Below are positions 1-5,305 of a DNA stretch of 8,014 bases, piece after piece. The stretch is from Archaeoglobaceae archaeon. Lineage in GTDB: Archaea; Halobacteriota; Archaeoglobi; Archaeoglobales; Archaeoglobaceae. The notes below the pieces were generated by a model that was not told where the DNA came from, did not search any database, and saw only the letters and a list, made by a program, of their open reading frames with translations. Both the position numbers and the translations under genes were made by a program. The stretch spans positions 1-8,014 of the forward strand of contig JALWBF010000123.1 of the NCBI GenBank assembly GCA_027016055.1, written 5' to 3'. Every line of letters begins with the position of its first letter. Within the stretch, counting starts at the first letter, position 1.

Positions 1-326
1 ACCTTATAGCCGTTCTTAGTCCTTTTAAGATCATCCAAGCAAAGAAATCTCCAGCCCTCATTCGCTATTCTCACTGCGATAAAAGGTTCGGCACCGAAGA
101 TTTTCGAAAATTTAATAAGATTTTCAACATCCTCCTTTGAAATGTAAACCGGCAAATTCGCTCTCATCTTAACTTCGATAGCTATGTATCTCCTCCCGTT
201 CCCGGCAATTATGTCCGGAACTGGGTAGCTTATAGAGCCGCTTGCAGGAGCTCTTATCGCGGCAAAACCGCTCTTCCAAAGCATGTGGACGAGTTCCCTC
301 TCAAAGCACTAACCTTTGGACTTCAC
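1..326 (-). CDS. hjc: Holliday junction resolvase Hjc, in-frame TAG at codon 6, 3' end outside window
   Basis: Archaeal Hjc is a dimeric nuclease that cuts four-way DNA junctions in recombination and repair. Reading from GTG at 326-324, the translation begins VKSKG, then TAG (311-309), then CFERELVHMLWKSG, and stays open to the window edge. The PD-(D/E)XK nuclease core is visible: Glu of FERE (residue 9), Asp of VPDIIAGN, and Glu/Lys of AIEVKMR, with a C-terminal GWRFL strand. KSKG plus FERE is the normal family N-terminus, so this frame is the ancestral one. The first in-frame ATG after the TAG (284-282) would lose the catalytic Glu 9. The other codons visible after it (about 100) are intact. 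It lies 32 bp downstream of argB on the same strand and is probably cotranscribed. The identity is secure; whether it is functional, recoded, a young pseudogene or a sequence error is open. Confidence 0.85.
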
Positions 327-358
327 GGAAGCACATACTTCGAAAAATTAGAAATCGT

Positions 359-1231
359 TTACGGTTCGATCATTGTTCCGATTCCTTCCCTCGTAAACAG
401 CTCAAGTAAAATTGCATGCTCTCTTGAGCCGTCTATTATGTGAGCCTTCTCAACTCCCCCCTTCAAAGCCTTCAGAACCGCTTCAACCTTCGGAATCATT
501 CCTCCGACAATCTTTCCTTCGTTAAGCATTTTCTCAAGCTCATCCACCTTTATCTTCGAAATCAGCGAGGACTTGTCTTTGACATCGCTTAGGATTCCGG
601 GGACATCCGTTAGCATTATCAGCTTCTTAGCCTTAATGGCAGCAGCTATGTTTCCCGCAACGATATCCGCATTTATGTTGTATGTGTTTCCTTCCAAATC
701 CGTCGCAACTGGAGAGACTACAGGAATATAGCCGTGATCGATCAAAATCTTCAAAATTTCAGGATTCACGTATTCCGTCTCGCCAACGTAGCCCAAATCT
801 ATAACGATCTCCCTCCCATTTTTCTTTTTCTTTATAAGTTTCTTCCTTGCGATTATAAGCAGCCCGTCTTTGCCACTCAAGCCAACTGCCCTTCCGCCGT
901 ATTTTATGAACGTCGTTACGATCTTCGAATTGATCTTACCATCCAGCACCATCTCAACGATTTCCATAGTCTCCTTATCGGTAACTCTTAAACCGTCAAC
1001 GAACTTCGGCTTTATTCCGAGCTTCTCCATCTTCTCAGTTATCTCCGGCCCTCCGCCGTGAACTACTATCGGCTTGATACCTACGAAATATAATAACAAT
1101 ATATCTTTAATTGTGCTCTCCAAGATCGTTTCATTAACCATCGCATGTCCACCGATCTTTATTACCATGCATGAACCGTAGAACTCCTTGATGTATGGCA
1201 GGGCTTCAACGAGCACCTGAACTTTTTCCAT
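359..1231 (-). CDS. argB: Acetylglutamate kinase (N-acetyl-L-glutamate 5-phosphotransferase)
   Basis: Cytosolic enzyme that phosphorylates N-acetylglutamate with ATP, the second step of arginine synthesis. The 290-residue length fits the amino-acid-kinase fold family. Visible motifs are the Lys 25 glycine loop KIGGHAM (25-31), the substrate loop VHGGGPE (57-63), Arg 82 in LRVTD, NAD at 187-189, the nucleotide-site LTDVPG (207-212) and Lys 248 in MIPKV. The roughly 20-residue N-terminal helix (VLVEALPYIKEFYG) is typical of arginine-inhibited hexameric enzymes such as that of Thermotoga, so feedback inhibition by arginine is likely. The start ATG has no Shine-Dalgarno sequence. A TTTAAA box centred about 25 bp upstream suggests a leaderless mRNA. 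The stop is TAA, and hjc follows after 32 bp. No other arg gene is in view. Confidence 0.97.
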   Translation of the reverse strand: MEKVQVLVEALPYIKEFYGSCMVIKIGGHAMVNETILESTIKDILLLYFVGIKPIVVHGGGPEITEKMEKLGIKPKFVDGLRVTDKETMEIVEMVLDGKINSKIVTTFIKYGGRAVGLSGKDGLLIIARKKLIKKKKNGREIVIDLGYVGETEYVNPEILKILIDHGYIPVVSPVATDLEGNTYNINADIVAGNIAAAIKAKKLIMLTDVPGILSDVKDKSSLISKIKVDELEKMLNEGKIVGGMIPKVEAVLKALKGGVEKAHIIDGSREHAILLELFTREGIGTMIEP

Positions 1232-1249
1232 AATATTACTGGAGTTCGT

Positions 1250-1260
1250 TTGTTTAAAAG
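1250..1260 (-). promoter_or_regulatory. TATA-type promoter element between argB and the divergent kinase gene
   Basis: The symmetric hexamer TTTAAA (1253-1258) lies 24-25 bp upstream of the argB ATG, the archaeal distance from TATA box to transcription start, so argB would start with no leader. Because the core is palindromic it could also serve the plus strand, giving a start near 1281 and about 25 nt of leader before the ATG at 1307. The assignment is by position only. Confidence 0.5.
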
Positions 1261-1306
1261 CTTGCTGAAGCCAAAAAAACTAAAGTATCTGTTTTCTAAA
1301 TTAGAT

Positions 1307-1852
1307 ATGGACTATAAAGAATTACTGAGAAAATCTATTCACTTCTTAGGCTTGTCCTACATCCCGGCTTACGATATCATGGGCAGAAAGAACATGATCA
1401 TAGCCGTCGGAGCGATCGTGATATTTGCCATTTTCATAGAAATCCTTAGGCACAGATACGATATCCTACCGGAGTTTTTGCTTAGGAGCTACGAAAGGAA
1501 AAGCATCGGAGCGTATATATACTTCGGCATTGCAACGTTCGTTATTACGGTTTTACTACCGAGAACCTCCTGCTTTATCGGAATAATCGTCGGTTCTTTG
1601 GGTGATGGAATTTCCGGAATTCTAAAGCACTCTTTCGGACAAAACAAGCATTTGGCATCCTTGGGAATGCTTACATCCTCTATATTCGCCATCTATCTAC
1701 TAAATCTGCTTTCAATCCCAGCTTTCCTTGCGGTAGTTGCGGGAGTTATTGCCGAAAGGGTTGAGAGGATTGGAAGGCTCTATATCAACGACAATCTAAG
1801 CGTTCCTATAGTTTCCGCTTTCGTCTATCAACTCTTAGAAACCGTTTTATGA
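1307..1852 (+). CDS. SEC59/VTE5/DGK1-type polyprenol (dolichol or phytol) kinase-like membrane protein
   Basis: Predicted integral membrane kinase of the CTP-dependent SEC59/VTE5/DGK1 group, which phosphorylates isoprenoid alcohols or diacylglycerol. In archaea this would feed dolichol phosphate or geranylgeranyl-derived lipids; the true substrate is unknown. From ATG 1307 it has 181 residues with an N-terminal RKSIHFLG helix, hydrophobic segments near 30-47, 66-82, 86-97 and 118-150, the conserved SLGDGISG motif at 97-104 followed by K106, and a C-terminal INDNLSVPI motif typical of the family. I prefer ATG 1307 because the family usually begins just before RK.IH. A TTG at 1250, with GGAG 5 nt upstream, would add 19 basic residues but would put the argB TATA box inside the gene. 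The last codons overlap the next gene as ATGA (1849-1852). Confidence 0.8.
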   Translation: MDYKELLRKSIHFLGLSYIPAYDIMGRKNMIIAVGAIVIFAIFIEILRHRYDILPEFLLRSYERKSIGAYIYFGIATFVITVLLPRTSCFIGIIVGSLGDGISGILKHSFGQNKHLASLGMLTSSIFAIYLLNLLSIPAFLAVVAGVIAERVERIGRLYINDNLSVPIVSAFVYQLLETVL

Positions 1853-2424
1853 TGACGTTGTTACCTTCTGCCATGGATCGAGATTCCGCCCTAAATCTTC
1901 TCAAACAATACGTAAAGAACGACAAGCTGATCAAACACTGCATTGCTGTGGGAGCAATAATGAAAGAACTCGCAAAGGAATTGGGAGAGGATGAAAAGAA
2001 ATGGGAAATAATCGGAATTCTGCACGATATAGATTACGAAATTGTTGAAGGCGATATGAGCAAGCATGGTGTGCTCGGAGCAGAGATTCTGAAGAAACAC
2101 GGCGTAGAAGATGAGATATGCGAGATCGTTAAGAGGCACAATCATATGCTTTTTGGTGATTATGAAAAGCCTGTTGAGATAGCTTTGCAGTCTGCCGATG
2201 CAGTTTCCGGCTTAATAATTGCCTGTGCTCTCGTTAAAGGCGGTAAGATAACCGAAGTAACTCCAAAAACCGTAAAGAAGAAGTTTAAAGAGAAGAGCTT
2301 TGCGGCGGGATGTGATAGAAATAGGATCAGGATGATAGAAAAGCTTGGAATCGAGCTACCAAAGCTTTATGAAATTGCGATAAGAGGTTTGATAAATGTT
2401 AAAGACGAGCTTGGGCTTGAGTGA
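1849..2424 (+). CDS. HD-domain metal-dependent hydrolase
   Basis: Soluble protein of about 190 residues from the predicted HD-superfamily hydrolases. The family holds divalent-metal phosphohydrolases, often acting on nucleotides; the substrate is unknown here. Metal ligands can be assigned as His 30 (KHCIAV), His 59-Asp 60 (LHDIDYE) and Asp 117 (SADAVSG), with further His residues at 73, 84, 97 and 99 (KRHNH) as in HDIG-like proteins. The first ATG overlaps the upstream stop (ATGA), which suggests translational coupling. ATG 1873 (MDRDSALNLL) agrees better with where homologues usually start and would shorten it by 8 residues; neither has a Shine-Dalgarno sequence. Its 3' end overlaps the protease gene by 29 nt. 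The tight overlaps tie it to the lipid kinase and the membrane protease, but give no substrate. Confidence 0.82.
   Translation: MMTLLPSAMDRDSALNLLKQYVKNDKLIKHCIAVGAIMKELAKELGEDEKKWEIIGILHDIDYEIVEGDMSKHGVLGAEILKKHGVEDEICEIVKRHNHMLFGDYEKPVEIALQSADAVSGLIIACALVKGGKITEVTPKTVKKKFKEKSFAAGCDRNRIRMIEKLGIELPKLYEIAIRGLINVKDELGLE
2384..2388 (+). promoter_or_regulatory. Shine-Dalgarno site for the site-2-type protease
   Basis: GAGGT ends 7 nt before the ATG at 2396, inside the end of the HD-domain gene. It supports 2396 as the true start in spite of the 29-nt overlap. Confidence 0.6.
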
Positions 2425-3916
2425 ACTGGAGATACTCGGAATTGCCTTATTTTTAGCATACTTGATCTCAGTTGAAATCTTAAAGAGAAGGGGCACTCTG
2501 CAACGCAGGAACATCACAGCAATAGGACCCATTTTAATGATCCGAACCACAAGGGGACTTGATTTTCTCGAAAAAATATCGAAGCCTAAGAGATTTTGGA
2601 GAACAATAGCAACGCTCGGAATTCCGGCTGTATTCGCTGGTATGACCTTCATGTTCTCCCTGATACTGATCATGGATTACATAATGATAACGGGTCCTCC
2701 GAAACCTTCCCCTGCAACGAATCCGAGAAACGCCCTGCTCATTCCCGGAATAAACCAGTTCATACCTCTCGTCTGGGGATTGATCGGTTTGATAGTTACG
2801 CTGATCGTTCACGAATTCAGTCATGCTATTTTATGTAGGGTCGAAGGTGTGAAGGTAAAATCCTTAGGAGTCGTGCTGGCTTTAGTCCCGATCGGCGGGT
2901 TCGCTGAGCCGGATGAAAAAGAGCTTATGGATGAAAAGAAGCTTAAAAGAATTCAGAGAATTAGGATATATTCAGCTGGGGTAATAAGCAACTTTTTCGT
3001 TGCTTTCATAGCTTTCCTAGCTTTCTTCTACCTTTTGGGTTTTCTGCAACCGCACGTAATTGTCGTTGAATCGAACGTTAAGGGTGTGAAGAACGGAAGC
3101 GTCGTTTTAAGTATAAACGGCGTCAAGGTTCATAACGAGGATGACGTTCGAAAAGCTTTGAAAGTTCACGATAGCTACGTTCTAATCGAATTGGAAAACG
3201 GAAAAAAGCTAAGGCTTAACAAAATTGCAGGAGTTTATATCACAGGAACAATCAACGGTTATCCAGCCGAAAAGGCTGGGATTAAAAAGGGAATGGTGAT
3301 AATAGCTGTGAACGGCATTAAAACCCCAACGTTAAAGGAGTTCATGAAAGTTATGATGTCAACGAAGCCCAACGAAACCGTAGAAGTTTCGATATACGAT
3401 GGAAAATCGATAAGAAACGTCAGTTTAACGCTCGCAAAGTCTCCACAGGGTGATCACGGTTTTATGGGAGTGCTAATCGATGGAGATTACGTTTCGGGAT
3501 TGATTCTCGGTTATTCAAACAGACTGCTGACGAGCTTAAAATCTATACCTAGCCAACTCTTAAATGTAAGGGGATGGCTTTACGTGATCGCGATGCCCTT
3601 TATGTTCCAAGGTTTCAGCGGAAAGCTCTTAAAATACTTCACACCGATGGGCTTCTGGAGGGACTTCGGAAACTCGTTGTTCTATCTTCTCAACACACTC
3701 TACTGGATCGGCTGGATAAACTTTTACGTTGGAATGTTCAACTGCCTACCCGCAATTCCGCTGGATGGCGGAAGGGTTCTTCAGGAATCGCTGATGTCGG
3801 TATTCAGGGGGGAAAGGGGAAAGGAAATATCCGCATTAATAGTTAGAATGCTCGCAATAACCGTGTTTCTGTCGATAGCGCTGTCAATATTAATTCCGAA
3901 TTTGCAGATAAGATAA
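2396..3916 (+). CDS. Site-2-protease-type intramembrane metalloprotease (peptidase M50) with PDZ insert
   Basis: Polytopic zinc protease that would cut substrates within the membrane. The zinc site is complete: HEFSH at 139-143 (His 139, Glu 140, His 143) and the third ligand Asp 457 in NCLPAIPLDGG (449-459). Hydrophobic segments lie near 10-30, 75-97, 120-145, 193-217, 425-447 and 483-503, with a re-entrant LGVVLALVPIGGFAEP loop after the active site. Between the two catalytic halves is a roughly 220-residue insert. A first PDZ-like unit (about 220-275, VVLSINGVKV) is degenerate, and a second (about 280-350, AEKAGIKKGMVIIAVNG) is canonical. At 506 residues it matches the long archaeal M50 proteins. 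The start is set by GAGGT at 2384. It is the last gene of the kinase-HD-protease run and is followed by T-rich DNA. No anti-sigma-like substrate is encoded nearby. Confidence 0.93.
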   Translation: MLKTSLGLSELEILGIALFLAYLISVEILKRRGTLQRRNITAIGPILMIRTTRGLDFLEKISKPKRFWRTIATLGIPAVFAGMTFMFSLILIMDYIMITGPPKPSPATNPRNALLIPGINQFIPLVWGLIGLIVTLIVHEFSHAILCRVEGVKVKSLGVVLALVPIGGFAEPDEKELMDEKKLKRIQRIRIYSAGVISNFFVAFIAFLAFFYLLGFLQPHVIVVESNVKGVKNGSVVLSINGVKVHNEDDVRKALKVHDSYVLIELENGKKLRLNKIAGVYITGTINGYPAEKAGIKKGMVIIAVNGIKTPTLKEFMKVMMSTKPNETVEVSIYDGKSIRNVSLTLAKSPQGDHGFMGVLIDGDYVSGLILGYSNRLLTSLKSIPSQLLNVRGWLYVIAMPFMFQGFSGKLLKYFTPMGFWRDFGNSLFYLLNTLYWIGWINFYVGMFNCLPAIPLDGGRVLQESLMSVFRGERGKEISALIVRMLAITVFLSIALSILIPNLQIR

Positions 3917-3940
3917 TTTTATTATTTTCCAAAAATTTTT
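3917..3940 (+). terminator. T-rich archaeal terminator after the M50 protease
   Basis: Directly after the TAA come TTTTATTATTTT and then AAAAATTTTT, a pattern of T-clusters that ends archaeal transcripts without a stable GC hairpin. The next promoter begins just downstream. Confidence 0.5.
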
Positions 3941-3947
3941 AGGCGAG

Positions 3948-3962
3948 CCGAAAAGTTAATAT
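3948..3962 (+). promoter_or_regulatory. BRE/TATA promoter of the DUF5320-like gene pair
   Basis: CCGAAAAG (3948-3955) followed by TTAATAT (3956-3962) resembles a BRE plus TATA box. Its centre is about 27 bp before the ATG at 3986, so transcription would start at or next to the start codon (leaderless). Confidence 0.6.
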
Positions 3963-3969
3963 CCCCCTA

Positions 3970-3985
3970 ATGAATACATATTCAT
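3970..3985 (+). promoter_or_regulatory. Palindrome overlapping the transcription start: candidate operator
   Basis: A perfect 7-bp inverted repeat with a 2-bp centre, ATGAATA-CA-TATTCAT, ends one base before the start codon of the DUF5320-like gene, between the TATA box and the ATG. A protein bound here would block polymerase. The TGAA-N6-TTCA shape recalls ArsR/SmtB-type winged-helix operators, but AT-rich palindromes also arise by chance. Confidence 0.45.
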
Positions 3986-4180
3986 ATGCCAGGCGGGGAT
4001 GGAACAGGCCCGTGGGGATGGGGTCCAAGAACCGGCAGAGGAGCGGGATTTTGCTCCGGCTATCCGGTTCCGGGATTCATGAACAGATGGGTTTTCCCAC
4101 CGTTCGGAGGTAGATGGCTGGCCTTCTGGAGATACGGCTGGAGATTTGCAAGGAGATGGAGAAGAGGCTGGTGGTGGTAG
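3986..4180 (+). CDS. DUF5320-like Gly/Trp/Arg-rich small protein (N-terminal type)
   Basis: 64-residue protein opening MPGGDGTGPWGWGPRTGRGAGFCSGY, close to the signature I know from DUF5320 proteins of anaerobic archaea and bacteria. These often sit near Mrp-type ATPases and NifX/NifB-like genes, but their function is not established. There is one cysteine (residue 23). The second half is rich in Trp and Arg (FWRYGWRFARRWRRGWWW) and ends on three Trp codons and TAG. The usual C-terminal coiled coil of the family is missing here and is instead encoded by the next ORF, 2 bp downstream in another frame. No Shine-Dalgarno sequence is seen; the TATA spacing suggests a leaderless message. The N-terminal motif makes it a real gene; a metal or Fe-S link is inference. 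Confidence 0.8.
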   Translation: MPGGDGTGPWGWGPRTGRGAGFCSGYPVPGFMNRWVFPPFGGRWLAFWRYGWRFARRWRRGWWW

Positions 4181-4182
4181 CC

Positions 4183-4425
4183 ATGCCTTGGTGGGCTCCG
4201 GGCTGGGGATGGGGAAGAGGCTGGGGCTGGAGATGGTGGTTCTGGGCAACCGGATTGCCGGGATGGATTAGATGGGCATACTTCACGCCATGGACTTATC
4301 CTCCGGCACCGAGGCCAGAGGATGAGCTTAGGTTTCTTGAGGAGATGAAAAAGGAACTTGAAGCTGAGCTTGAGGACATAAAGAAGAGGATCGAGGAGCT
4401 CAAAAAGGAAAGCGGTAAACAGTAA
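4183..4425 (+). CDS. DUF5320-like Trp-rich protein with C-terminal coiled coil
   Basis: 80-residue protein with three parts: a Gly/Trp/Arg stretch (MPWWAPGWGWGRGWGWRWW), a central ATGLPGWIRWAY motif followed by a Pro-rich hinge (PPAPRPED), and from about residue 46 a charged Glu/Lys heptad region (LRFLEEMKKELEAELEDI) that should form a coiled coil. The last two parts match the C-terminal half of DUF5320-type proteins. I chose ATG 4183 because it gives the MPWW opening, lies 2 bp after the upstream stop and has GGTGGT-like purine-rich DNA before it. The frame is open back to ATG 4114, but that extension overlaps the previous gene and does not look like the family. Function is unknown; it probably works with the preceding protein. 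Confidence 0.75.
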   Translation: MPWWAPGWGWGRGWGWRWWFWATGLPGWIRWAYFTPWTYPPAPRPEDELRFLEEMKKELEAELEDIKKRIEELKKESGKQ

Positions 4426-4432
4426 AAAACAA

Positions 4433-4455
4433 TATTTTTTATAATTTTTTGTTTT
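4433..4455 (+). terminator. Poly-T terminator after the DUF5320-like pair
   Basis: Three T-runs (4435-4440, 4445-4450, 4452-4455) follow shortly after the TAA at 4423-4425, the usual archaeal termination pattern. They lie upstream of the next TATA box. Confidence 0.55.
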
Positions 4456-4463
4456 ACAATTAA

Positions 4464-4481
4464 ATCAAAATTTTTTTAAAT
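4464..4481 (+). promoter_or_regulatory. TATA-type promoter of the CGGC-domain gene
   Basis: TTTAAAT (4475-4481) follows an A/T-rich stretch and is centred 25 bp upstream of ATG 4503. There is no Shine-Dalgarno sequence in the 20 bases before the ATG, so a leaderless transcript is likely. Confidence 0.5.
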
Positions 4482-4502
4482 GTTTTTCGTCGATTAAATT
4501 GC

Positions 4503-4850
4503 ATGAAGGTGGGGGTTATTAGATGCGAGCTCGTAGCGGAAAATTGCCCCGGTTCAAGTTGTTTTAAGGCGATGAGGGAAAAGAAGGGGGCTTTTGAGGG
4601 AATCGATGAAGAGATCGTTGTTGTAGGCTTCATGACCTGCGGAGGCTGTCCGGGGAAGAAGGTTGCGTTTAAGGTTAAAGCTATGCTCGAAAAGGGAGCG
4701 GACACTATAGCATTATCTTCATGCATAACCAAAGGATATCCGATTGGAAAGGCGTTTCCGTGTCCTTATGCTGAGGAGATAAAGAAGGCTGTTGAAGCAA
4801 CCATAAAGAAGATTAAGCCCGATGCCAAGGTGATCGATTGGACTCATTAA
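4503..4850 (+). CDS. CGGC-domain cysteine-rich putative metal-binding protein
   Basis: 115-residue soluble protein of the CGGC-domain family, named for a conserved CGGC motif and thought to bind metal; no reaction is known. Cysteines are at 8, 15, 20, 46, 49, 74 and 87. The motif is MTCGGCPGK (44-52), with NCPGSSC before it and SSCITKGYP and FPCPYAEE after it. Alternating strands and helices (VGVIRC, EIVVVGFMTC, DTIALSSC) suggest a compact alpha/beta fold with the cysteines at strand ends. It is transcribed alone: its own TATA box lies upstream and a T-rich end downstream. Its position beside DUF5320-like genes fits a metal or Fe-S handling theme, but that is inference. The length is normal for the family. 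Confidence 0.88.
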   Translation: MKVGVIRCELVAENCPGSSCFKAMREKKGAFEGIDEEIVVVGFMTCGGCPGKKVAFKVKAMLEKGADTIALSSCITKGYPIGKAFPCPYAEEIKKAVEATIKKIKPDAKVIDWTH

Positions 4851-4855
4851 AAGCT

Positions 4856-4869
4856 TTATTTAATTTTTG
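4856..4869 (+). terminator. T-rich terminator after the CGGC-domain gene
   Basis: TTTATTTAATTTTTG begins 5 bases after the stop codon and precedes the sepF promoter. No GC-rich hairpin is present. Confidence 0.4.
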
Positions 4870-4904
4870 ATCTCGTGATCCGAAGCTTGAAGGCGTTCAG
4901 TAAC

Positions 4905-4914
4905 TTTAAATATA
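4905..4914 (+). promoter_or_regulatory. TATA box of the sepF operon
   Basis: TTTAAATATA is centred about 26 bp before the sepF ATG at 4936. No ribosome-binding motif lies between, so the operon message is probably leaderless. Confidence 0.65.
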
Positions 4915-4935
4915 TTTTGATACCTATGCCATATC

Positions 4936-5304
4936 ATGGGAATATTTGAAAAGCTCTTGGGAAAGTCCGAGAAGGTTCCGGTGGAGGAGTATGAGGAACT
5001 CGATCTCAGCGAATATGAAGCTGAGATAGAAAGCGAGGGAACGACATATATAAAGGTTGCGGAGGTCACGGGAATAAACGAGATTCCGGAGATAAGGAGG
5101 CAGATTTACGAGGGAAACATAGTGATAGCGGATATAGCATACATAAAGCATGACAAACTGACGTTCGAGAGGGTTTTGAAGGATCTAAGGCTTTTGGCTG
5201 AAGATGTAAACGGAGATATCGTCGGGCTCGGCGAGGATTATATAATAATAACTCCAACTGGGATAAAGGTGGATAGGAACAAGATAAGGGGGGTAAAGAG
5301 GTAG
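4936..5304 (+). CDS. sepF: Archaeal SepF, membrane anchor for FtsZ
   Basis: Cell-division protein that tethers FtsZ filaments to the membrane at mid-cell in archaea. The 122 residues show the expected layout: a short amphipathic membrane-targeting N-terminus (MGIFEKLLGK), an acidic linker (about 14-34, VEEYEELDLSEYEAE), then the SepF core (about 36-118) with alternating strands and helices, ending GLGEDYIIITPTGIKVD. The strand IVIADIAYI (62-70) is the central dimer region in known SepF folds. The start follows a TATA box by 26 bp. It is the first gene of an operon: its TAG stop (5302-5304) is one base from the zpr1 ATG. No ftsZ gene is in the window. The assignment rests on family resemblance read by eye. 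Confidence 0.85.
   Translation: MGIFEKLLGKSEKVPVEEYEELDLSEYEAEIESEGTTYIKVAEVTGINEIPEIRRQIYEGNIVIADIAYIKHDKLTFERVLKDLRLLAEDVNGDIVGLGEDYIIITPTGIKVDRNKIRGVKR
5288..5302 (+). promoter_or_regulatory. Purine-rich ribosome-binding region for zpr1
   Basis: Two candidates lie inside the end of sepF: a run of six G (5288-5293) followed by T, about 12 nt before ATG 5306, and GAGGT (5298-5302), only 3 nt before it. With the adjacent stop codon this points to coupled translation. Confidence 0.45.
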
Positions 5305-5305
5305 G

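Noticed and set aside
309..311. TAG in hjc as a pyrrolysine codon
   Set aside because: TAG is the apparent stop of three other genes in this window (ends at 4180, 5304 and 6966) out of twelve visible gene ends, so it does not look reserved as a sense codon. No pyl genes are in view.
734..1061. Open frames on the plus strand within argB
   Set aside because: They are antisense shadows of a clear, conserved enzyme with no promoter, start signal or recognisable product.
1250..1306. TTG start extending the polyprenol kinase by 19 residues
   Set aside because: It would place the argB TATA box within coding sequence and adds a basic tail not expected in the family, although GGAG at 1241-1244 leaves some doubt.
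4114..4182. Longer start (ATG 4114) for the coiled-coil DUF5320-like protein
   Set aside because: It overlaps the preceding gene by 67 nt, and the extra residues do not resemble the family; MPWW at 4183 does.
4077..4286. Minus-strand Pro/His-rich frames opposite the DUF5320-like genes
   Set aside because: They arise from the complement of Gly/Trp codons in GC-rich DNA; the plus-strand frames carry the family signatures.
4426..4502. Possible small RNA in the A/T-rich spacer
   Set aside because: It holds only T-runs and a TATA box; no stable stem or conserved RNA motif was visible.
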